NCBI GenBank assembly: GCA_013365365.1
Contig: JABVXU010000009.1
Location: forward strand, 248,001 to 312,000
Length of the DNA: 64,000 nucleotides
Direction: 5' to 3'
Source: Cruorifilaria tuberocauda
Taxonomy: Eukaryota; Nematoda; Chromadorea; Rhabditida; Onchocercidae
The notes under the pieces were generated by a model. The model made no database searches, was not told the origin of the DNA, and saw nothing but the letters and a program-made list of their open reading frames with translations. This document shows positions 26,843 to 39,023 of this stretch, piece by piece (position 1 is the stretch's first letter; each line of letters starts with the position of its first letter). Position numbers and translations under genes: made by a program.

Positions 26843-27687
26843 ATGTCTGCGCCGAAAGGTGTAATCGTAGCAGTATTGCTTGTTATTAACCATTTTGGTT
26901 TCATTGATTCTAAACGATTGCAAGGTGAGTGATTTTCTTCACTTCATTGCTGGAAGATAATTCAGAAACTTCAAATTTCAGTTATGAGTAAGGGAAACGT
27001 CTTCATGACGTCGTTTGAATCCCTTGACCTTCTTATCCTATTTCATCAAGAAATTTTTATTCCATCTTTAGATTTTTCCAATGAAATATACAAGTTAAAA
27101 TATTTTCAAATGAATAGTTCAGTAATTTGACAAGATATTTAAAACAACCAATTTATTGCAATAAATTTTTTCAGATAACGATTTTGCACGACAATTTTTA
27201 TTCCGAGGTGGCTTCGAACCGTTGAAATATTACCTGAGCGTTAGAAATTCATTCCATATTTCTTTAAAAAATTGTAAAATGTTTCACAAATATCTTTTAA
27301 AGCAATCGATTCACAAAATTTTGATTAGTGAAATGAATTAATTTTACTACTTTCATCATTAAAACGATATAAGATTATTTTTCATTATTAAGTTGTAATT
27401 CAAAAAACTAAATCTGCAAAAGATACTTCTATAATTTATTGCAGAAAGAATTATTAAAGTTTTTATTAAGTTTTTTCAAAAAACAAAAGCACAATTTATT
27501 TTTCAAGATCAATAAAAACAAACAACAAAAATTCCATTGCTTACCTAATTCTTCAAATTTGAAACTTTAGCCAGGTGATGGTACGTACATGGAGAAACGC
27601 GTACCAAGTGCAGCAGATATGATGATACGTTTCGGAAAACGTTTTACGACATATGATGTTCCAGCCGGCGATCTCAATGATAATTAA
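26843..27687 (+). CDS. flp-24: FMRFamide-like neuropeptide precursor, FLP-24 type
   Basis: Proposed exons are 26843-26924, 27175-27207 and 27575-27687, giving 75 residues. The first exon encodes an N-terminal signal peptide (MSAPKG, then VIVAVLLVINHFGF). The last exon encodes KR-VPSAADMMIRFG-KR at 27595-27642: a single peptide bounded by dibasic cleavage sites, with the C-terminal Gly that donates the amide. The mature product would be VPSAADMMIRF-amide. C. elegans FLP-24 is VPSAGDMMVRF-amide, so the family is clear. The middle exon is less sure, because joining exon 1 directly to exon 3 also keeps the frame. The acceptor AG at 27573-27574 is chosen for phase; the nearby TTTAG at 27568-27570 would need another donor. 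An unpaired acceptor at 26825-26826 suggests trans-splicing of the mRNA. The peptide is secreted by neurons and acts on G-protein-coupled receptors. Confidence 0.85.
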
Positions 27688-27710
27688 ATATTCTATCTAT
27701 ATCATTGATT

Positions 27711-27893
27711 ATAAAATTTTGACTTGAAACTTTCTGATTGATCTCATTATGGCTGTGTAACGACTGACTTAAAAATCCCTGTGTAAAATTCTATTGGATT
27801 TTTGGAATCATAAAAATTAATGAAAAAAATTTAGATTTTACGGAACTTTGAAAATGTTTGTCGTGAAAAATTCCAATAGGGCATTATTTGGTT
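27711..27893. repeat. Dispersed repeat, copy 1
   Basis: About 183 bp that align along their whole length, by eye at roughly three quarters identity, with 33169-33350. Shared anchors include GAACTTT/GAAACTTT, TGTAAAATTCTAT, TAAAAATTAAT and CGTGAAAAATT. This copy starts 24 bp past the stop codon of the neuropeptide gene, so it probably forms part of its 3' UTR or flank. Confidence 0.75.
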
Positions 27894-29826
27894 TTAGGAT
27901 TTCGTTTATTTCGATGGGAAAGTGATAGTGCGATCACGGTATTGATGTTGTTATTGTAATATCACTAAATCAATGTTTCCTTTATAAATATGGTTTGTAA
28001 ATGGCAAAACATGGATAAAATTGTTGCCTAAAATGAAGATAAATTGCAAAAAACACAATTAATTTGGAGTATCAATCAATAATCAAAAAATCTGTTGCAA
28101 ATTTTAGATTACCATGACAGAAGGTTTTTTATAAAGCATATTTTCAAGTAATAAAACAATTCAAATTGAATATTTTTCAGTTTCAACACTCTGCTTGTTC
28201 TACTTCTTCATTATGATATATTCGATAAATCGAAATTTTAATCGAAAATTAAATTTTAAAATTTAAAACTTCTAGTTTTTCGTAGATTTAATTTGATAAA
28301 TATAGTTAAATATCATTATCGATTGGCAAATTCTTTTGCATGCGATAAGAAGAATATGAGTAAATATTATTCAGCATCAAACATGGAAAACCAGATTTTA
28401 AACTCAAATTTTATTGCCGATGAGAGCGACAGAAGGAAAAGAGAAAAAGAGCTATTATTTTTGGTACTCTTCTTAGATACAATTCCTTGTTGTTGATTTT
28501 GAAAACAAACAATTTAACGGTTAAATCTAAAATAAAATTGTTTTCTCAATTATATATAGCAAATCAAGAAAACTTTGGGTGAAAGTCCATAAATTTCATT
28601 GCATTTGAATTATAATTTTCTTCTCAGTTGTTGCAATTTTCAAATTGTTTAACCTCTACTAAAGTCACATTTTAGTAATCATGGATGAATTGGATGAGTG
28701 GAACAATACAATACACAAATGCACGCCTTGCCTTCTTTTCAACCAACCGAATTTCAGGCATCGATTCATTTCAAACATTTTTCTCCCCCGAGTGGAAGTT
28801 AATTTTGGTTTTCACTACTGACGATCAAGTTTTTCCATAATTCGCCCATTTTCATACGAACAATATCTTTTAGCTATACATTGAAGTATGAATTGTTCCA
28901 TTATAGAGAAATTCCAAAGAATTCCGATTGTGAGTGAATGAGAGAATGGTTTAAGAACTTTTAATTCACTTATAATTTGAAAATTTCGAAACCTGCATTA
29001 TAGCTCTCGATAGTATTTCCATTGTGATATAGAATTCGGTGAATTCCTAACATTTAAGAACTTGGGAAAAAGTGCCAAGAATTTACTTAATTGTTTCTTT
29101 TAAATGAAAATTCCCTTAAACTTATCATTTCCGAACTTCACAATTTCATTTCTTCCCGATTCTTTTGTAAAATTTCGAAGATTTTTTTGTAGTTCGTGTT
29201 GCTTATTTCATTATTCACTGATAGCAACGCATCCAAAACAAGAGAAAGATAAGTGCCGGTTTTTTAATAATGAAAAATATTTTGTTAGAGGGAAGAAATG
29301 AAAGTTTACTTTCGAGAGTTTTATTTTTCCTGTTTGAATCAATAATTCTTATTTTACTAATGATAACTGAAAGCAGTGAAACATGTTGACTTCTTACTTT
29401 CGCAAGTTTTGAGTGCTCTCTGATTGAATTTAACTGTCAGTGTTTTTGTTTATTTTTGTTCACTGCTGGACAAGCAAATTCATTTTTTACTTTCAAAAAG
29501 AAACTCGTTAAATTCACGATAATTCTTTGGAAAGTGGCTGGTAGATAAACTAAGCTTGCAAGGCCGAATGATCAAGAATTGCTGAAGGATAAAATGTCCC
29601 AAAACTTTCAATTTCTAATAAAAAATTTAATGTTAAAAACGAATACTATCTTGAAATTTACGTTTTTATTTTTCCCGTTTACGCGCAGTTTTTATCACGT
29701 TCGCTCGCAATAAACAACTTTACAACTGTATGCGAATCATTGGAAAACAGAAATATTGTTTCCAAAATTTTCAAATCAAATCAGTCACTACGAAATACTG
29801 TTAACGGTACAGAGAAGGGACGGAAG
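27894..29826. other. Intergenic region with no recognised gene
   Basis: About 1.9 kb of AT-rich DNA between the neuropeptide and heat-shock genes. Two short frames (28293-28496, 29104-29301) lack protein-like character or splice partners. A candidate trans-splice acceptor, ACGCGCAG, ends at 29688 in front of the heat-shock gene. Confidence 0.55.
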
Positions 29827-30896
29827 ATGTCACGGAAAGTATCCTCACCTTACGGTACTACTCCAACGATAGTCACTGACCATCGGCGACCATTAAATTA
29901 TTTACCCTATGGAATCATACGATTCAGAAATGAAGAGCTTCTCAGCAGTCAAGTGGGTGAGGTGAAATTCCAGAGTAATTTATATTTGATAGAAAGTTAT
30001 CTAATTTTGGAATATTCAGTAAACTTCTGCTTGAATTAGCATAGTATAGCAAATATTCAGTCATTAAATTCAATTTTATGTCGTTGTTTTTTTGCTTTTT
30101 TTTAAACGTTGTATCGTTTAGCTGTTTAAAAAACTTGATAGCTAAACCATTTGAATTTAGATAATCGACGATGCAGAAAAATTTTCCGTATCAATTGATG
30201 CCCGAAATTTTGCACCAAATGAAATAACGGTTTGCTTACATCAAAATTATGTGCAAAATGAAATAATACATTGTTTACATATGAAATCATTGACAGAATT
30301 TGACGATGTTTTGATAGAAGTACAAAAATGAAGTTAAAAAATATTTGAATTACGTAAATAAGCGATGACATATTCATTTCATATTCAGTTCACGAATAAT
30401 CAGTTATTGATTTGTTCGTTTAATTCATCCACATATCATGACACTTTCGAGATTTGAAGAAATTCAGGTTAACACCGAAGGTAATGAACTCAAAATCGGT
30501 GCGATGCATGTTGATAGCAATGGCAAGGTAATACAATCCCTTTCTTTAATGAAAATAAGATGTATCAGAAGTGTGTGAATTTTTACCATTTATGCGAATT
30601 TGCAAACCGTGGTAATCTCAGCCCCTTAATTGAAATAAACAAAACGTTCTTTTAGATTTTTAAATGTCGAAAAATTAAAGTATTTCAAGCTATAAGATAG
30701 GTCGAAATCATATTAATTGCAAATTGAGAAGTCATGAATTTTATTTCTACTCAAAAATTAAAATTTTCGTTTGAAGAAGCAATTCGAACGGCGATATGTG
30801 ATGCCGGATAATGTAATAACGGAATGCAGCGAAACCAAAATCAGTCCGGATGGAATACTCACTATTACACTGCTTAAGAAACACTTGTCTTCATAA
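29827..30896 (+). CDS. Small heat-shock protein (alpha-crystallin/HSP20 family)
   Basis: Four exons: 29827-29952, 30161-30229, 30468-30527 and 30777-30896, all in phase 0, giving about 124 residues. After a short N-terminal arm of about 42 residues comes an alpha-crystallin domain: IIDDAEKFSVSIDARNFAPN, then EITVNTEGNELKIGAMH, KKQFERRYVMPDNV and SPDGILTITL. The order of blocks (F.V..D...F.P.E..V, G..L.I, F.R...P..V, S.DGIL.I) is typical of HSP20 chaperones, which bind unfolding proteins without ATP. At 124 residues it is as short as the C. elegans HSP-12/HSP-16 class. There is no clear C-terminal I-x-I motif. The acceptor of exon 4 could be 30777 or 30780, which adds or drops one Lys. The start is the first in-frame ATG; further open frame upstream has no ATG. 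Confidence 0.85.
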
Positions 30897-31056
30897 TATA
30901 GATTTAATATTTTGAGATGACTTTTGCCAAGAACTTTTAGTTACCGCAAATATTACTTTGGTATTTAGTAATCTGTAAGTAAAATTATTGAGGCGGTTTT
31001 GGAAGATTGAAAAAAATCGGAAATGAAACGCATATGCAGAATCTAAACAGGTGAAA

Positions 31057-31705
31057 ATGAACAAACATCCGCGAGTTAAATGTACAGTAAGTGAATGATA
31101 TCTACTTTTCGTGCCAACTTTCGTTCAAATCACAATGTCGTCACTTTCGTCACATCAAATTTTCATATTAGCGGCAAAAATTTCCGACTTTTTTTCAATT
31201 TTGAATGATTTATGAAAAAATTGACCCTTGATTGTATTTGCCTATTATGTATTATAATTATATTTTTACATTGATCATCGCTGAATAAAATTTGCAAACA
31301 AAATTTGACAAACAGGTTTAGATCGTCGAAAATGACACAAAGTTAATCTTTGATTTGTGTACAATATATCAAGTTGACGAAAAAAGTTCGTTGAACTTAC
31401 TCAAGGAAAAAATGAATAAGATAATGCAAAGTATCCGTCATCAATACAAGTAAGATAATCAGAAAACGAAAGAGATTGGATCGGTGCGACAGTCCCAGAG
31501 TTCGACTACTTGGCATTCATATATAACAACTTGGCTGTATTGAAGGAATCGTCTGTTGACTAAATGGCTCAATTTACTTCTGTACATTTTCGATATATTT
31601 CACTAAATAAGATCAAAATTAGAGTAGGAACTGAAACATATCTAGTCATAGATCGTAAATTCCCCTTCATCTTTCAGTATAAAGAACAATAATCTAACGG
31701 CGTGA
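31057..31705 (+). CDS. Possible small three-exon gene, unrecognised
   Basis: Candidate exons are 31057-31086, 31322-31449 and 31678-31705, giving 61 residues with consistent phases. Exon 1 follows an unpaired acceptor (CTAAACAG ending at 31050) and ends at a good GTAAGT donor. Exon 2 reads IVENDTKLIFDLCTIYQVDE, then an amphipathic helix (LLKEKMNKIMQSIRHQY). Exon 3 uses the strong CATCTTTCAG acceptor but adds only eight codons. If instead the weaker acceptor at 31707-31708 is used, the frame continues through a less AT-rich stretch to a stop at 31763. I do not recognise a family, and chance assembly is quite possible in AT-rich DNA. Confidence 0.3.
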
Positions 31706-31763
31706 TAGATGCCAAGTAATAGCCGGGATCCGCCGAGCGGTGTCATCATCCTTGGATCAGTGA

Positions 31764-34700
31764 GCTTCCGCTACAAATATTCATCTTAGTTTATCTACAC
31801 TCTCAAGTCCAATAAAGTCAAATATATTCCTATTCATTTCATTCAAGGAGATTTGCAATCGATTATGAAATAAATGAGAACAAAATGGAGAGAAGTAGTT
31901 GCAGATTTTGAATACGGGGATAAATTTGGCTAGCTACGGATAGTGTTCACTTTGCCTCAATTGATTTAGTAAAGTAATAACTGTAATTATGAGGTGATAA
32001 ACAGATGGATAGATGCTTTTATGTTTTATCCTCTTAGTGACAGCAAATTTCATCTAATTCGAAACAAACATAATCACGTTCTCAGATAAAATTTCAAACT
32101 TTCATCATTTAAAATAAAAATTAAGAAAAATGATCGACCGTTCCAGACTGAAATTTTTTAAATTTCCAACTCTTTGAAATTCCCCAAATTACTACTAATA
32201 TGGCATATATTATTTCTCATTGCTTTTTTGTTTTTTTAACTATTCGACTGTAAAATGTAAATGGCTGTAAACCTGTTGTAATTTTAATTTAATATATTAT
32301 TAAATTACGATATATCTGCTCAATAACTCTGCATGTTATTTTCAATTTTCTTTAGATTAATGGAACAATATTTCATTCCCTTCAAGTATGTCATTGATTC
32401 GTTGAAAATTAATATCCATCTAAAAAATGCGAATGCGCATAATGAATATTATGAAATACGATTTTCAACTTTGAGAGTACTAATAGCGATCAGCTAAAAG
32501 CTTAGCCATTTATACAGAAGATGAAATTGCTGCAAATATCAAATTCAACCAGTTCTCTTTATGGCAATTTACTCTGCTGGATATCCAAAGTCTAGATTGC
32601 ATCTATCATAATATAAGTGATTCACCGATTCTTGAAATCGAATTTGCTATATCACTAAATAAATGTCATCCAGAAATACATGAAATATTGTCATTTCGAT
32701 TGTTTATTGTAATGACAATATTTTGAAGAAATTGTTCGAGGAAAAATTTTTATAAAGTTTACGAATAATTTTTTTTAAGAAGTAATGGATGGCAGCAATC
32801 GTTTGATGATCTTTAATTCCATATTTCTAAATAAAAGCCATAGCTTGCCGAGATATTTCAAATTTTTGTAATTCGGGTAATTAATTTAATCAAAAATCTT
32901 GTTTACGTACAAATGGTGAAGAAAGTTCAAGCATCTGCTAACCTTCAGCTTGTTCAGATCTAAAATCACTTCAACTGAAACCTGAAGCCAAATTTATGAA
33001 GGAGTAAAAATTATGAAGAATCTGATTTGAAAATTAAATCCTTTGTATTTTGATGTTTTATTCTGTATGATCTTATGATAATTTGATCATTTTAAAGCTG
33101 AACCAAAAAAAAATATTCTGATGAAGTTTATTAAAAACTTTTGGACAAGTTTACATTGGTCTTTCTAAAATAAATTTTGACTCTGAACTTTTTGATTAAT
33201 CTCATCATGGTTGTGAAATGACTAATTTAAAAATCATTATGTAAAATTCTATCACATTTTCTAAATTTTATAAAAATTAATTAAAAAATTTAATTTTCCC
33301 TAACGTTAAAAATATTTGCCGTGAAAAATTTTCGACAGAGCGTTATCCGAAGATAATGAACTTAAAATTTTTAATTACTATTGCTTCGTCACTAATGTAA
33401 GCATTGAATCGGGTGAAAATTACAGACTACAATAAAGTTTAAGGAGAAATGAAATTTTGACGAAGTGTAGTACTTTCTTCGTTATTTTTAAGCAAAACGA
33501 CTCCAGAAATTACTGCAAACATTTCAGCGACAACAACAACAACAATGAATATAAAAGTTAAAATTATCAAAAACTCGAGAAAATTCGACTAAGATATGGT
33601 TTGTGGTTATGATTTCTCATAATGAAAATGTTATGAGCTGTATGCCTGGAGAGGATAAATATTAACCTATTGGTACTTTGAAATAGTCGAAAGAAAGTAA
33701 TACAGAGATATCGATTGCAGAGCAAAAATATTAAAATCAATCAGAATATTTGCTACTCGATTACCAACTCAAGAACAAATAACTGATAATGGAAACACCG
33801 ATGTAATATCGCTCGAGAATACAATAAATCGTCCTGTTCAGATCGGTGAAAATATTTCATTGGTAATTGGAAGCAAGAATGCAATTCTAATAAAAAGCTT
33901 CGAACATGACTGAAATCATTTAATGAACTTTAAAAATGATTTTTTATGGGAAATTAATTAATGTTGCTATTCATTTAACATTTTTTTGATTAAGTTGTTT
34001 TTTTGGCGCAATAAGAAGTTGCATTAGGGTTTAAAGTAAAAGTGAATTTTTCAGAAATCATGCTTACAATTTGCTTGTTTATTCTTGTTTTGCTAATGAT
34101 AGTACGGCTGAGAAAAAATTATGCTTACCGATCGATATGGGTACTTATTTCGAACTCCTAACTTGCTCACATGTAAGATCAGTAGAACCTATTCAGAATA
34201 CAAAAAGTTTTTCACTATAAACCGAGATTTAGCTGTGAGTTTAAATTAACCAAGCAAATAATTCGGATGAAGAACGCTGAGCAACTTTATTATTTTCAAA
34301 TCAGCACCTTCAAATTTGCCGAATCCGATGATGATATGCGCTACTGACCACTCTCAAAACAAAAGCTTTCCTGTGCTACTCTAATTCAGTATTTTGAAAG
34401 ATACAGAATAGGCAGATTAATACCAAAATTTGAAAAATAATGCTAATTTGGAGGATGAAATAAAGCAATTATGCATGAAGTAAGTAAATGGGTAAAAAAT
34501 TTAGACATCAATTACAACTCTGAAACAGTACTTCAAACTTCAACTACTTTGATTTGATTGAGATTTTTGACGGTTTGAAATACAATTAATTATGGGCCTC
34601 ATTTTTTCTTCTTTAATGAAGTCTCATTAATTTTCTTCTGCTTTAGCAGTTTTTTTCCAACTTCCATTTTTAAAAAAAAATATAGAATAGTAAAATTGAA

Positions 34701-35811
34701 TCAAGCAGCATTGATGGCGATTTAAGTCATAGTGAACTGTAGAATAATGTGACTATATCATCAGAAAAATCATTTGAAATTAAAATCTGGCAGTAATCCT
34801 TTAAAATTTATAAAATTTTCGCTTCCGGTTAACTTCGATTTTCATGTCGAACATTATTAAATTAGTATTTTAGTGAGTAAAAGATATGAGTGATACACCA
34901 GATTTTTAAAAAATTCATGCTGCATTGACACTGAACGGTTCTTCACTGATTCATAAACTTGCCTGAAATCCGAAGCTTTTCATAATCCAAAAATTTCACA
35001 AACATTACTTTCTGTCTTACATCTTTGCTTCGTACAGATTTTCGAAGTTCTATATAAAGAGAAAGGCATCGTTCCATATGATCGAGCAGAAAATCAATGT
35101 CCAATGTTTTTCCACAATAATGTCATCAGGGAAGATTATGTTAATTGATGGAATTGTTAAGAATTGGAAATGTGAAGATTGAGCTAACTGAAAGAAGACT
35201 TCTCATGGGATATTTTTCATTGTCAAATATTTCATTCATTAAATCTCGTCATTTATTTAGTTTATTTCGGAAGAATTAGATGCAGGTAGTTTGGAAATTA
35301 TTTTAAGTTTGTTATATCTGATTTATCTGACAAACCATACTGATGAAATAGATTTCAAAGAATTTACTCTAATTTTAGAAATCAAATTAATATTTGGGTA
35401 TGACAGAAAAAACGATCGTCACTTATACCGTAAATTAAACTTACGGGTTAGAGGTCATTAACAATAAAAATTCTCAAATTTATCAAACAAAAAAACATAG
35501 AAACTTTTCTGAATTCAAAAATCGCACAAATAGAAAAAGCAAAGCAAATTTTTGTTATTGACATGGAGTTTGAAAAGAATCCCAATATGAAATTGCTTAC
35601 AATCTATGTTGCTGGTCTCGAGCAGAATGCTTGCGAACGGTAGTTTGGCTAATTCCGTGGGATTATGGGATTACACGGAAATTTCTAGGAACGTGAACAG
35701 GTTGACTTGCCCAGATGCCGTGCCGTAAAGAACTTTCTCTGGATTGTTTGCTTGGATGTTAATTGGAGATTAGTTGTGAATATGTTTTTTAAAGTCGTTG
35801 TGTTTGCTTTT
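31764..35811. other. Region with weak exon candidates only
   Basis: No gene is recognised. Several + strand frames look somewhat protein-like but do not join into one model: an open frame from about 32353 to 32496, an overlapping one in another frame from about 32482 to 32708 that ends at a GTAATG donor, one at about 33715-33915, a short frame at 34060 beginning with a hydrophobic segment, and 35037-35141 behind a good acceptor (FEVLYKEKGIVPYDRAENQ). Frames this long also occur by chance in such AT-rich DNA. The stretch also holds the second copy of a dispersed repeat (33169-33350). Confidence 0.4.
33169..33350. repeat. Dispersed repeat, copy 2
   Basis: About 182 bp that align with 27711-27893 in the same orientation, 5.5 kb away. 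No terminal inverted repeats or target-site duplications are obvious. No neuropeptide-like exon lies next to this copy, so the shared piece is not simply a whole-gene duplication. Confidence 0.75.
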
Positions 35812-35813
35812 AG
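35812..35813 (+). promoter_or_regulatory. Candidate trans-splice acceptor of the ZCCHC8 gene
   Basis: TTTGCTTTTAG ends here, 12 nt before the start codon, with no upstream exon in frame that needs it. Such unpaired acceptors are where nematodes add a spliced leader. Confidence 0.6.
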
Positions 35814-35825
35814 CGATTTCGAAAG

Positions 35826-38800
35826 ATGAATGTTCATGACGAACGTGAACCAGGTGAATGTTCACGTACGCCATCACCGGGTTCAGAAGTCGCTTATGCA
35901 AACGTCAGGAGATTGCCTATTAGGAGGACGCATAGGTAATATATGAAATTTTCTTTTCTTCTATTTATCTTTTTTAAACCGGTTTGTTCAGTTATTTGGT
36001 GATTTCCAATTCTTCAATGTTTATTTCATTACTTTGCTCTTATTTTAACTGATGCCATGTCATCTATGTCAAGTTCTGCTCTACTATTTGCGTTATAACC
36101 GAGTGATACTGAATTTAGTTACATATCATGGTTTATTACGTCATTACTTGTGCTCAGAAATTGTATCCGCGACAGTGAATAAATTGTTATCCTTTATCAT
36201 ACTCATTGTTTTGATTCTTTTCGGAATAGTTACGTGAAATTTAAATAGCATCCACTTTGATCCATATATGTATAGTCATTGTATTTGCAATATAAAGCCA
36301 TCATCTAAAATATATTGGATTTAAATCATCATATGGACTTGTTTTAATGAAACCCTGTGTATTGCAGGTATGAAAATGCGAAATCTCGGAAAGATGAGTC
36401 CGTGATTGAGCTAGTGGATTTAGTAGAAGATAATGATGAAGGCATCGAAATAGTGAGAAATCTACTACGATATTACTTTGGATTTCATAAACACCACTCC
36501 ACCAAGTTCTTAAGTCGCAAATCTATTAATTCTTGCGAGAAATCTGCATTTAATTTTTATTATATTGGGAATTTAAAATTTGAAATTTGCAGCTGCAGGT
36601 GTCTGTTGAGACCGGAGGTAGTGGTGGTAGTGATGATAGTGATTTATTCGTTCTGGATACTGAAGGGTCGGAAATTGTTCAAATGGAAGAAGTAAATAAA
36701 AAAAATCTAAGTGTGATCACAACGCCAAATCATGGTTTAGAGAAAGAAGAACGTAAAGTTTTGCTAAAAACTCCGGAGACAGGAGGAAAGAGTGATGTTT
36801 TTGATGTTACCAAAATTCTAACGAATGATGCAGTACTTCCATCATCATCAGAAGAAAAAAAAGAAAGGTTATTCGTTAACACCCACAAATTGGAGTATAA
36901 TTTATCATTTGTTCTTCACGACAGAAAAATAAATATTTCCAACTTGTTCGTTATAAACAGGGTTTTTGGCAAAAGTACATTATCAGATTAAAATCATATC
37001 TATTTACTGTTTGTTTTCCCTTTTAATTATCTTATGGTATTGATTTTTTAGTAATGCTATGATGCAGAAATTACTTTTCGAAACTTTAGCACATTCAAAA
37101 TAAGTTGCTTCAATTGTGCTGGTGAGCATACCTTGCAACAATGTGATATTCCTTTAAATCAACGGAGGATCACTGCCAACCGTGCTGCTCATTTTAACAA
37201 TAAACGTTCAACTCAAGAACGTTATACCACATCAAGTAATATTGAGCTGGCGGGCACATGTAATACAAGGTAAATCGAAAACTTTTTCTCTTTAAAAGTG
37301 TGTTTTTCACCTGTATTTTTAAGCTAACTAAAAAAATGATGATCTTTAGGCCTGGAGAAATCAGTAATGCTCTACGTGAAGCTTTGGGGATTGGTCCAAA
37401 TGACATTCCGGAATGGATTTATCGAATGCGTCGAAGAGGCTTCATTGATGGCTATCCACCAGGATATTTGGCTGAGGTAATCAACTTTGCTTATTTTTTA
37501 AGTATTTAGCGTTTTTTTTTTGTTTCTATGTGGAAGTTAAGGTTGTTCTGTTGGAAGCGCTGAAAGATTCAAGAATATTAATGCTTGTGTAGTTATGTTT
37601 CGCATTATTGAAGTTATGTAAATAAGAGCTAACCTAAAAGAGATGTATATTTTTAGGCTCTTGATCATAGTTCTAATGAGGAGTTGTTGCTAGAATTTCA
37701 TACCGATGACAAAACATTGGGAACTCCACATGTTGCTCAAGGTCTTATTTTATTTTGGCCCTCTAATGACTCCTGAAATATAAAAATTTGCAACAATTTT
37801 AATCTTGTTAATTGTTTATAGCTTTTTCATTCATATTTAGAAAAAGATAAGAAATGGAAACGACTTACGGTGTCTGCCGATAAAGTGATTGCCTATCCCG
37901 GTTTTAACTACTATAATCGATATCTTAGAGATGTATGATTTGATTTATTTGCTTTATTTCAGTAGATAATTTACTTTTAATATAATATCGGTTTTAAAGT
38001 ATTTATCTCTTTTTATATATAGATAAGTCATATTAAGACGGAAAATTCTTGAATTTATCAATTGTAAAGAATAACATACTGAAAATTTTGGTTTTTTTTA
38101 TAGCGTGAACGTTTCCGAGTACCTAGATTTGATGAATACGTTCGTTATCTTCGAGAATATGTCAAGGAAAGGCATCCGGTAGACAATATGCTTTGCTTGG
38201 TATTTTTTGAGTGGATCAAGCACTCGAATTCAGTTGTATCTTATTGCTTGAAATATTTCGTTTTTAACTTAAATTAGTTTTATTGCAGCAACGATTACTT
38301 GACGATAGCCAGGAAAAAAATAGGAAACGGGAAAATTACACAGACAGATACCGAAATGATCGTAAACGATCAAAAAATGGCATGATTTCAATTTTTTTTT
38401 GTTCAAATTATGAGTTATTTAAATGTCTGAATTTATTTCAATTTTGAATAAATCATTGTATGAAGTTCAAGATTCGGATGATAGCGTTGTTATGGTTGGT
38501 GATGAACCAAACGAAATTGTGGCAATATCTACACGATCATTAGAAGAAACTGAATTAGAAAAAATTACGGTGAACTTTTCATTTGAGAATTTAATAGAGA
38601 AATTTGATCATTGCCGTGATTTTACCTTGCAAACTTTAAGATTTGCAGTCAAATAAAGAAATTATAATACCTTAATGAATTTAATTTGCAGAAGGAGCAC
38701 AACACATCGATTGCTGATTTTGAGACTTCGGTATCTGCAGAAGTTGGATCACAATCAGTCAGTAGCAGTAATGATAAAATTTCTTTTGGTACACCCGTAG

Positions 38801-39023
38801 TTTGTCGACTAGAACATGTAATTTTCATTTCGAGATTTCGAACTATCGATATTCGTTCTTATATTTAGTATGAAGTTAGAAATGGATCCCTTTTCAGGAT
38901 AAAAAGAAACCAAGTCTAGAGAAATTCCGAGATGGCGTTGTGCCATTTGAGGCTATCGAAGAAAGTACCGGAAAGCGCGGTTTCTTCAGAGCTCTGATGT
39001 TAAAAATCCGGAAAAAAATATGA
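35826..39023 (+). CDS. ZCCHC8: ZCCHC8-like zinc-knuckle protein with PSP domain (NEXT complex)
   Basis: Twelve exons: 35826-35935, 36368-36452, 36593-36867, 37090-37269, 37350-37476, 37657-37741, 37841-37932, 38104-38199, 38289-38379, 38466-38569, 38692-38817 and 38898-39023, about 498 residues. In order: an acidic N-terminal linker; a zinc knuckle CFNCAGEHTLQQC (residues 163-175); a PSP domain (PGEISNALREALGIGPNDIP, then WIYRMRRRGF and GYPPGYL, about 218-255); the block YPGFNYYNRYL; and a C-terminal FEAIEESTGKRGFFRAL segment. The last matches the C-terminal helix region by which ZCCHC8 binds the MTR4 helicase. In other animals ZCCHC8 scaffolds the nuclear exosome targeting complex with MTR4 and RBM7. 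The exon 9/10 junction is uncertain: a GC donor at 38380 or a GT donor downstream both keep the frame. It is the first gene of a likely operon. Confidence 0.88.

Noticed and set aside
27201..27222. GGTTCGAAGCC on the - strand, resembling a tRNA B box
   Set aside because: The flanking five bases do not form a T-arm stem, and no acceptor or anticodon stem can be drawn.
32478..32518. A 41-nt intron joining the two 32-kb frames
   Set aside because: Very short for an intron, and the phases on the two sides do not match.
36600..36990. Extension of ZCCHC8 exon 3 to the in-frame stop at 36991
   Set aside because: Ending at 36867 in phase 2 and rejoining at 37090 restores the frame straight into the zinc knuckle; reading on would stop before the conserved domains.
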